A stretch of 14,293 nucleotides of DNA from Desulfuromonadales bacterium. GTDB lineage: Bacteria > Desulfobacterota > Desulfuromonadia > Geobacterales > Pseudopelobacteraceae. A program made the translations under genes and the position numbers. Numbering within the stretch: position 1 is the first letter of the stretch; every line of letters begins with the position of its first letter. Location of the stretch: NCBI GenBank assembly GCA_015688915.1, contig JAATGX010000176.1:1-14293 (forward strand). Reading direction: 5' to 3'. Below the pieces are notes generated by a model that saw only the letters and a program-made list of their open reading frames with translations, made no database searches and was not told the origin of the DNA. Below, piece after piece: positions 9,280 through 14,293 of the stretch.

Positions 9280-10458
9280 TCAGACCTGAAACCTGCTTGC
9301 CATGGTCTTGAGTTCGCCGGCCGATCGGGTCAGGTTTGCCGAGGCATTGTCAGTCTCTTTCGTGCCGCGGAACACATCGTCGATGACTCCCGAAATGGCG
9401 CGGATATTATTCATGACGCCGGCCGTTGTTGCCGACTGTTCCTCAATCGCCGTGGCAACCTGTGCGACATTGTCGGTCAGCACCTCGATATGCGACGTGA
9501 TGTCGGTGATCGCCTCGCCGGAAAGCTTGACGCGTTCGACGCCGTGCTGAACGCTTTGTGAACTTTGCTCCATCGACCCCATGACGTTCTTCACGTCACG
9601 CTGCAATGTTATGATGATTCTCTGGATCTCGCTGGTTGCCTTTGTTGTCCGCTCCGCCAACTGCCTTACCTCGTCGGCGACCACGGCAAACCCCCTCCCC
9701 TGCTCCCCTGCCCGCGCCGCCTCGATGGCGGCGTTCAGGGCGAGGAGATTGGTTTGATCGGCAATATCCTCGATGGTTGCGACGATCTCGCCGATCTGGT
9801 TTGAATTGTTGCCCAACGCCCCGACCGCGTTGGTCGTGTCCGTGACCATCTTCCCGATCTCATCCATCACCTGGGACATTTCGCCAATGGTTCGTGACCC
9901 GCCGCTTGTTGCCACGCGTGTCTCGGAGGCGTTATCGGCCATCAATTGGCAATTCTTCGATATGCCGTTGCTTACGGATGACAGTTCTTCGACCGCATTG
10001 ACGGCAGCCGTTGACTGGTCGACCGCCATCTCGGCTCCTCCGGCAATGTTTTCCGATGTCCGCTTGAGGTTGACCGCGGCTTCCGTCAGGTCCCGGGATG
10101 TGGTCTGGATCCCGGAGATCATGGAGCGTATCGACATCTGGACATCCTTGATCGACGTCAGGACCCAACTTATCTCGTTTTTGTTCCTGACCACGATTTC
10201 CTGGCTGAGATCGCCCCGTGCCATGTTCTGCAGGTAGCCGATAACGCGCTTGATGGACGTCCCGATCCCCCAGATATTGAGTATCCCGAAAAACACCCCG
10301 AGACAGATGAACAGGACCAGCGACCCGAAACGGATGACCGAAGAGTCGGAGCGCCCCAGGATGGCGGCGGCAATGATGCACAGACTGTAACAGAAACAAA
10401 GCAGGGCAATCCTGGTTTTGATGGACAGTCTGAAATAGAGTTTCTGGAGGGTCTGCAT
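9280..10458 (-). CDS. Methyl-accepting chemotaxis protein without a periplasmic sensor domain
   Basis: This 392-residue chemoreceptor-type protein has two hydrophobic segments (about 17-35 and 42-63) joined by only six or seven residues, so there is no room for a periplasmic ligand domain. A HAMP-like linker (about 64-115, with MARGDLSQEI and NEISWVL) leads to the cytoplasmic coiled-coil signalling domain. The hairpin tip that contacts CheA/CheW is clear at about 229-271 (ADQTNLLALNAAIEAARAGE, then GRGFAVVADEVRQLAERT). Methylation-type stretches such as AIEEQSATT lie in the C-terminal helix. It ends in SRFQV, with no NWETF-type CheR tether. The ATG at 10458 has GAGGA six nt upstream. It is the first gene of the minus-strand group with the hybrid kinase and HD-GYP regulator. 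It may sense membrane or internal state, or signal through a partner; that is inference. Confidence 0.93.
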   Translation of the reverse strand: MQTLQKLYFRLSIKTRIALLCFCYSLCIIAAAILGRSDSSVIRFGSLVLFICLGVFFGILNIWGIGTSIKRVIGYLQNMARGDLSQEIVVRNKNEISWVLTSIKDVQMSIRSMISGIQTTSRDLTEAAVNLKRTSENIAGGAEMAVDQSTAAVNAVEELSSVSNGISKNCQLMADNASETRVATSGGSRTIGEMSQVMDEIGKMVTDTTNAVGALGNNSNQIGEIVATIEDIADQTNLLALNAAIEAARAGEQGRGFAVVADEVRQLAERTTKATSEIQRIIITLQRDVKNVMGSMEQSSQSVQHGVERVKLSGEAITDITSHIEVLTDNVAQVATAIEEQSATTAGVMNNIRAISGVIDDVFRGTKETDNASANLTRSAGELKTMASRFQV

Positions 10459-10515
10459 GAATGGTCCTCGCTTTTCGATGGATGGGCGCTGGGGATGCTG
10501 TCACAAATGCGGACG

Positions 10516-10545
10516 AGTGTATTCGATTACAAAACAGGCCGTCAA
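10516..10545 (-). promoter_or_regulatory. Putative sigma70-type promoter for the chemoreceptor-kinase-regulator operon
   Basis: On the minus strand TTGACG (10545-10540) and TACACT (10521-10516) are separated by 18 nt. The -35 matches the consensus at five of six bases and the -10 at four of six. A start near 10508 would leave a leader of about 50 nt before the ATG at 10458. This lies in the only sizeable gap in the window (10459-10650), which is also more AT-rich than the genes around it. Confidence 0.45.
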
Positions 10546-10600
10546 TAATGAAACAGCATTTTGCGGAAAATATCCCCATGTTCATAGTCCGCCATCGGAT

Positions 10601-10625
10601 CGAAAAATCGAGGGCAAGCGCCCCT
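10601..10625 (-). terminator. Weak possible intrinsic terminator after lipA
   Basis: On the minus strand, about 25 nt after the lipA stop, GGGC and GCCC can pair around a GCTT loop, followed by CGATTTTTCG. The stem is only four or five pairs and the T run is interrupted, so this is a tentative call. It sits where a terminator would be expected, between lipA and the chemoreceptor promoter. Confidence 0.25.
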
Positions 10626-10650
10626 ATTCGAATATGTGCAGGTAACCGGC

Positions 10651-11496
10651 TCAACCACCATACTGCCCGGCATGATAGGAACTGCGCACATACGGGCCGC
10701 TCTCCACGTGGGAAAAGCCCATCCCGAGCGCTGTTTCCCGCAGGCGTTCAAACACCTCCGGCCGAATATATTCCTGCACCGGGAAATGCCGCCGGCTGGG
10801 GGCCAGGTACTGGCCGATACTGAGATAGACGCACCCTGCCCCGCGTAGATCGCTCAACACCTCCATGACCTCTTCTTCCTTTTCCCCCATGCCCAGCATG
10901 ATACCGGACTTGGTCGGGATATGCGCTCCGAGTTCGCCGCACACCCGCAGCACCTCCAGCGAACGGCCGTAATCGGCACCGCTGCGGATATGATAGAGAC
11001 GCGGCACCGTTTCCACGTTGTGGGCGATGATATCCGGTCCCGAGCTCACGACCGTTGCCACGCTCTGCCGGTTTCCCAGGAAGTCGGGGATAAGCGGTTC
11101 GATGCGCGTCGAGGGCGAGACGGAACGGATGGCGGCCACCGTGGCGGCGTACAGGCCGGCACCCCCGTCCGGCAGGTCGTCACGGGTCGGGCTGGTGATG
11201 ACCACGTGGGCCAGCTTCAGGCGGACTACCGCCTCGGCCACCCTGGCCGGCTCATGCCGGTCCACCGGCTGTGGCGCGCTCTTTTCCACATCGCAGAACG
11301 AGCAGAGACGGGTGCAGTTTTTCCCCAGGATCAGGAAGGTGGCCTGGCCGCACTTGAAGCACTCGGAGATATTGGGGCAGAGCGCCTGCTGGCAGACCGT
11401 GTTCAGTCGCAACTCGCCCAGGAGCGCCCGCATTTCGGCCTGCTCACCCGGATTGACCCGTTTTTGCAGCCACTCCGGTTTCCGTTGGATATTCAC
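10651..11496 (-). CDS. lipA: Lipoyl synthase (radical SAM)
   Basis: Lipoyl synthase inserts two sulfur atoms into protein-bound octanoyl groups to make lipoyl cofactor. Both iron-sulfur sites are visible: the auxiliary cluster triad C35, C40 and C46 (CQQALCPNISEC) and the radical-SAM motif C61-C65-C68 (CTRLCSFCD). The C-terminal RSSYHAG (271-277) includes the serine that ligates the auxiliary cluster in this family. At 281 residues it is slightly shorter than the E. coli enzyme. The segment after the triad reads FKCG, adding a cysteine at 49 that I would not expect to be a ligand. The start is a GTG at 11496 that overlaps the lipM TGA in a GTGA tetranucleotide, with a strong ribosome site (GGGGAGG) four nt upstream inside lipM. 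Together with LipM it supplies lipoate for glycine cleavage H-protein and other lipoylated proteins. Confidence 0.97.
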   Translation of the reverse strand: MNIQRKPEWLQKRVNPGEQAEMRALLGELRLNTVCQQALCPNISECFKCGQATFLILGKNCTRLCSFCDVEKSAPQPVDRHEPARVAEAVVRLKLAHVVITSPTRDDLPDGGAGLYAATVAAIRSVSPSTRIEPLIPDFLGNRQSVATVVSSGPDIIAHNVETVPRLYHIRSGADYGRSLEVLRVCGELGAHIPTKSGIMLGMGEKEEEVMEVLSDLRGAGCVYLSIGQYLAPSRRHFPVQEYIRPEVFERLRETALGMGFSHVESGPYVRSSYHAGQYGG

Positions 11497-12305
11497 GCAT
11501 CCTCCCCTTCCAGGTTCCAGCGGTCCGTGGCATATTTCCGCGCCAGGAGATCTTTTGCCAGCCGCTGTTCATCGCTCGACAACCCATCGCACAGCAGTTC
11601 CACACCGAATTGCCCCGCAAAGGCATCGGCCAGCAGCCGTCGCAAATGATCTCCGGCTGCGGTAACGCCGCACTCTCCCAGGCTCGTCACTCCCTGGGCC
11701 TGGGCCGGCGTCCTGTCCCGCATGTAGGACAACCCGTCCTGCACCCGGTTCTTCAGCGGGATCGAGCCGTGCTGAAAAACAAGCCCTTTCTGCCTGCGCT
11801 GGGCATTGCCGCCGATCTTGCCGCCACCCACGAGGATATCGAAGCTCTCCCGACCGGCGAAACAGAACGCGGTCCGCTCCCCCAGCCGTGTCCCTTCGGG
11901 CGTAACATCCAGGGCATAGGCCGCATCCAGCCCGAGTTCCCGGTAGAAGGCCAGCAGGAACCCGGTCAGTACCCGGAAGGAATCCTTGATCGACGATGCG
12001 GGCGGAACCTGTTCGGGAGCACAGACGATGCTGTAGGTCAATTCGTCGGCGTGGTAGATGACACCGCCGCCGGTGATGCGCCGCACAACGGAAACATTGT
12101 CCGCCCGGCAGCGTTCCAGGTCGAGCACCTCGCCACCTTTCTGGAAACGCCCCAGGGACAGGGCGGGCGGAGCCCAGCCGTACAGGCGCAGCACGGGCAG
12201 CGACGCGGCCGGGTCAAAGGAACGCAGAAGCGCCTCATCGATGGCCATGTTGAGGGCGCCGGGCCGTGGGCCGGTATCGATGAGGCGCCATACAGGTGAC
12301 TTCAC
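11493..12305 (-). CDS. lipM: Lipoate/octanoate protein transferase, LipM-like octanoyltransferase
   Basis: This 270-residue protein belongs to the biotin/lipoate A/B ligase fold family. It shows the signature RRITGGGVIYH (75-85), then C148 in AFCFAGRESFD and K163 in GGKIGGNAQRRQKG. A cysteine at that point is the acyl-carrying residue of LipM octanoyltransferases, which move octanoyl from acyl carrier protein to a lipoyl domain; true lipoate ligases (LplA) act through an adenylate instead. Its place directly before lipA supports LipM, because octanoyl transfer is the step before sulfur insertion. The start is GTG at 12305, chosen because the conserved N-terminal stretch WRLIDTGPRPGALNMAIDEAL begins there; the next ATG (12248) would remove it. 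The ribosome site is weak (GGA about seven nt upstream). It begins 28 nt after the AlbA_2 gene stop, so co-transcription is likely. A lipoate-ligase role is the main alternative. Confidence 0.88.
   Translation of the reverse strand: MKSPVWRLIDTGPRPGALNMAIDEALLRSFDPAASLPVLRLYGWAPPALSLGRFQKGGEVLDLERCRADNVSVVRRITGGGVIYHADELTYSIVCAPEQVPPASSIKDSFRVLTGFLLAFYRELGLDAAYALDVTPEGTRLGERTAFCFAGRESFDILVGGGKIGGNAQRRQKGLVFQHGSIPLKNRVQDGLSYMRDRTPAQAQGVTSLGECGVTAAGDHLRRLLADAFAGQFGVELLCDGLSSDEQRLAKDLLARKYATDRWNLEGEDA
11499..11507 (-). promoter_or_regulatory. lipA ribosome binding site inside the end of lipM
   Basis: GGGGAGGAT on the minus strand lies just before the GTG start of lipA and within the last codons of lipM. 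It decides the GTG start at 11496 and, with the 4-nt GTGA overlap, points to translational coupling of the two enzymes. Confidence 0.6.
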
Positions 12306-12333
12306 AACGTATCCAATTCAGCTTTACGCGCTT

Positions 12334-13734
12334 TCACAAAATCACTTCCCAATGTCCGGCTTTTTTTGAACCGACATATCTCAATCTGCCGGATTTTACA
12401 AGACCGGAGGTAGCTCGTTCGACAGCGCTGAGAGACTTTCCGATGGATTCTGCCACTTCCGCCAACGTTGTGTGGGGATTTTCTTTCAGAAGCTGGAGAA
12501 TCAGGTCCGGCGTTTTTACCAGCGTTTTTACCGGCGTTTTTACCGGCGTTTTTTGTGTTATCTCCGACAGCTCAAATGGTTTCCGGTGAACGGTAGCGAC
12601 AAAAAGAGAGCCTTCACGGTCATCGGCAAAATCAATCTGCGGCCACTGTTCCAGGGCGCGTTTGATGCCGGAGCCCAGGCCGTGGTAGGGTAACAGCCCC
12701 TTGGCCACATAGGAGACAAGAATTGGATTACGGATATTTGAGTTGCCTGACCGGATTTTCTCAACGGTCAGGTTATTGGGAAGGTGGCCGGGGCTGATGA
12801 TCTCGATGCGGTTGTCGAAGATAAACAGCCGGATCGGCGCGCTCACGAGATAATCACGATGCACCAGGGCATTGACCAGAAGCTCTTCAAAAACCGCCTC
12901 GGGAATTTCAGGAAGACCGGGAGCGTTCACCCCGCGTCCGGCCTGTACCTTGTGCAGATTGCGCATGACAAAGGCAAGCGCATCATCGAACACCTTGCGC
13001 AACGACCCGGTAAAATCCTCAGTATCGACATAGTCGCTGACATGGATCTGATTGCCCGGATAACGGATCGCCTTGACAACAAACTGCGGTTTGATCCATT
13101 CAGGGCGTTCGGTAAACATCAGCACTCCGGCCAGATTCAGCATACCGTCATCGGTGGCCAGGTTCATATTCTGCAGCAACCGGGTCAATTCGGCGGGAGA
13201 ATCGGGATATTCCTGTTTGTAGACCTCACGCAGAAAATCCCGGAAACGAAGCTTATCCAGCTTATCAATGCCGGCCTTGGTCGGCAGTTCATCGGCGTGA
13301 AACTGGTCGGACACCTGGAACAGACGCCGCAATTCTTCCCTTGAGTTCACCCGCCGCTTGTCCGCACCTGTCTTCAGCCAGATTACACCGTTCTTGTCGA
13401 AATATGGCTTGTCAAGTCCCCTGGGTACGGTCAGCACGATAACGATGCGCCCGCTTTCCAGCACCACGTTCTCGCTCCGTACCGTCAACGGGCTGCGCAC
13501 ATGCTGGCTGGCTGCGTTGCCGATCAACTGGTTTATCCGGGAAACGTCTTCCAGGGGAAGCCCGGGCATTGAGCCGTCATCGGACACGCCGATCAGGATC
13601 AATCCACCATTGGAATTGGCAAAGGCAGCCATCTCTGAGGCCAGGGAATCGATATTGCGCACATCCGCCTTGAATTGGCGGGAACTGTCTTCTCCAAGCG
13701 CTGCAATTTTTCCCAGATCACGTGCATTCATCAT
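12334..13734 (-). CDS. AlbA_2 / HATPase_c_4 family ATP-binding putative transcriptional regulator
   Basis: This 466-residue protein (numbered from ATG 13734) belongs to the widespread AlbA_2 (Schlafen-like) ATP-binding regulator group. The N-terminal AlbA_2 domain (about 13-140) shows GEDSSRQFK and FANSNGGLILIGVSDDG. A middle region leads to a GHKL-ATPase-like part with an N-box-like EELLVNALVHRDY (about 284-295), SPGHLPNN (about 314-321) and GLGSG (352-356). A linker of KTPV-type repeats (about 395-408) joins a C-terminal winged-helix domain (412-466, with TLAEVAESIGKSLSAVERATSGL). DNA binding is likely; target and ligand are unknown. A GTG at 13755 would add seven residues but lies inside a terminator hairpin, so I prefer 13734 (or the next codon, 13731). 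The ribosome site (GGGG) is weak. It lies between gcvPB and lipM, genes of one pathway, and may control one or both; that is inference. Confidence 0.88.
   Translation of the reverse strand: MMNARDLGKIAALGEDSSRQFKADVRNIDSLASEMAAFANSNGGLILIGVSDDGSMPGLPLEDVSRINQLIGNAASQHVRSPLTVRSENVVLESGRIVIVLTVPRGLDKPYFDKNGVIWLKTGADKRRVNSREELRRLFQVSDQFHADELPTKAGIDKLDKLRFRDFLREVYKQEYPDSPAELTRLLQNMNLATDDGMLNLAGVLMFTERPEWIKPQFVVKAIRYPGNQIHVSDYVDTEDFTGSLRKVFDDALAFVMRNLHKVQAGRGVNAPGLPEIPEAVFEELLVNALVHRDYLVSAPIRLFIFDNRIEIISPGHLPNNLTVEKIRSGNSNIRNPILVSYVAKGLLPYHGLGSGIKRALEQWPQIDFADDREGSLFVATVHRKPFELSEITQKTPVKTPVKTLVKTPDLILQLLKENPHTTLAEVAESIGKSLSAVERATSGLVKSGRLRYVGSKKAGHWEVIL
12507..12554. repeat. Four tandem 12-bp repeats in the AlbA_2 gene linker
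   Basis: The plus strand shows CCGGCGTTTTTA four times in a row; the second copy has an A for G and the fourth ends in T instead of A. On the coding (minus) strand each unit is in frame and encodes a KTPV-like tetrapeptide, giving KTPVKTPVKTLVKTP. Gain or loss of a unit would change linker length without breaking the frame. Confidence 0.9.
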
Positions 13735-13745
13735 TTTGGCCCCAG

Positions 13746-13782
13746 AAAAAAGCACCCTGACGACAATTCACCAGAGTGCTTT
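13746..13782 (-). terminator. Intrinsic terminator of the gcvPB transcription unit
   Basis: On the minus strand AAAGCACTCTG (13782-13772) and CAGGGTGCTTT (13759-13749) form an 11-bp stem with one G-U pair around a 12-nt loop, and the T run continues to 13746. It begins 35 nt after the gcvPB stop and ends 11 nt before the ATG of the next gene. It therefore should separate glycine cleavage transcription from the AlbA_2-lipM-lipA group unless there is read-through. Confidence 0.75.
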
Positions 13783-13810
13783 CATATCACACATGACAGC
13801 CGCGTATCAA
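13781..13810 (-). promoter_or_regulatory. Possible promoter for the AlbA_2-lipM-lipA group
   Basis: On the minus strand TTGATA (13810-13805) and TATGAA (13786-13781) are 18 nt apart, with a TGA extension before the -10. A transcript would start at or just inside the terminator hairpin and have a leader of about 40 nt. The match is moderate, but some promoter is needed here if the hairpin terminates efficiently. Confidence 0.35.
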
Positions 13811-13817
13811 ATCCGAT

Positions 13818-14293
13818 CTACCCCACGCAGCAGACGTTCTGCTCCCTGGCCGCCTTGGTCTCGTCCAGCCGGCCGACCGGCATGGTCACCGGCGCGTCGT
13901 GCAGCGCCTGCGGGTCGCTTTCCGCGACTTTCGCCGCCTCGATCATCACCTCGATAAAGGCGTCCAGCGTGGCCTTGCTCTCGGTCTCGGTCGGCTCGAT
14001 CATGATGGCCTCCTTGACCGTCAGCGGGAAATAGACCGTGGGGGGATGGTAACCCCGGTCGATCAGGTACTTGGCGATGTCGATGGCATGCACGCCGTGG
14101 GCAAGCTGCCGGGAGGCGGAGAAGACGCACTCGTGCATGCAGGTCGTGTCGTAGGGAAGATCGTAGTATGCCTTCAGCCGCTCCTTGATGTAGTTGGCGT
14201 TGAGCACCGCCTGCTCCGAAGCCTGGATCAGCCCCTCGCGCCCCAGCATGATGATGTAGGCATAGGCCTTGACCATGACGCCGAAATTGCCGA
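13818..14293 (-). CDS. gcvPB: Glycine dehydrogenase (decarboxylating) subunit 2, C-terminal part (partial)
   Basis: This is the C-terminal third of glycine decarboxylase P-protein subunit 2, which with subunit 1 decarboxylates glycine on pyridoxal phosphate and passes the aminomethyl group to lipoylated H-protein. The frame is open through the right window edge; the visible part starts GNFGVMVKAYAYI, a family-typical stretch, so the methionine at 14276 is internal. Other recognisable pieces are CMHECVFSASRQL, IDRGYHPPTVYFPL and the EPTETESKATLDAFIEVM block near the end. About 158 of an expected 480 or so residues are present; the catalytic lysine lies outside the window. I call subunit 2 rather than a full-length fused P-protein from the general resemblance of this C-terminus and the ending REQNVCCVG. 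An intrinsic terminator follows the TAG stop. lipM and lipA lie further downstream, which fits a lipoate-dependent pathway. Confidence 0.92.
   Translation of the reverse strand, partial: GNFGVMVKAYAYIIMLGREGLIQASEQAVLNANYIKERLKAYYDLPYDTTCMHECVFSASRQLAHGVHAIDIAKYLIDRGYHPPTVYFPLTVKEAIMIEPTETESKATLDAFIEVMIEAAKVAESDPQALHDAPVTMPVGRLDETKAAREQNVCCVG

Noticed and set aside
11493..12305. LplA-type lipoate ligase as the function of the gene before lipA
   Set aside because: The cysteine at 148 sits where LipM has its catalytic cysteine, and the partner is lipA, so octanoyl transfer fits better. I keep ligase as a lesser alternative.
13735..13755. GTG at 13755 as the start of the AlbA_2 gene
   Set aside because: It lies inside the second arm of the gcvPB terminator hairpin, lacks a ribosome site, and would add seven residues before the ATG pair where the conserved domain begins shortly after.

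Overview
The window is GC-rich, densely coding bacterial DNA. It contains a very large multi-PAS hybrid kinase, a CxxxCxxC radical-SAM lipoyl synthase, a LipM-type octanoyltransferase and a two-subunit type of glycine decarboxylase. This mix suggests a Gram-negative environmental anaerobe, most likely a Desulfuromonadia (Geobacter-like) relative. That placement is inference from gene style only. The Gram-negative assignment is firmer, because one gene encodes an outer-membrane beta-barrel.

Layout. (1) Positions 2-3131, plus strand: the 3' part of a YtcJ-like metal-dependent amidohydrolase and, 22 nt later, an alginate-export-type outer-membrane porin. They look like one operon. (2) Positions 3154-10458, minus strand, transcribed right to left: a chemoreceptor-like protein with almost no periplasmic part, a 1676-residue hybrid histidine kinase (sensor, four PAS domains, kinase core, two receivers, HPt), and a receiver/HD-GYP protein whose start overlaps the kinase stop by 11 nt. 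Together they read as a phosphorelay ending in cyclic-di-GMP hydrolysis. A sigma70-like promoter lies upstream of the chemoreceptor. (3) Positions 10651-14293, minus strand: the C-terminal part of glycine decarboxylase subunit 2 (gcvPB, cut by the window edge), an AlbA_2/ATPase-like putative regulator, lipM and lipA. lipM and lipA overlap by 4 nt and both start with GTG.

The third block is functionally coherent: glycine cleavage needs lipoylated H-protein, and LipM plus LipA make that cofactor. The AlbA_2 gene sits between the two halves. A good intrinsic terminator closes gcvPB and a possible promoter overlaps its upstream side, so the regulator-lipM-lipA group may be a separate transcription unit. 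The regulator also carries four in-frame 12-bp tandem repeats in its linker.

There is no stretch over 300 bases without a gene. The longest gap is 192 nt (10459-10650). I see no tRNA, rRNA, CRISPR array, insertion sequence or phage gene. I found no clear evidence of a wholly new system. The most unusual points are the gcv/lip interruption with its terminator, and the chemoreceptor-kinase-HD-GYP cassette.
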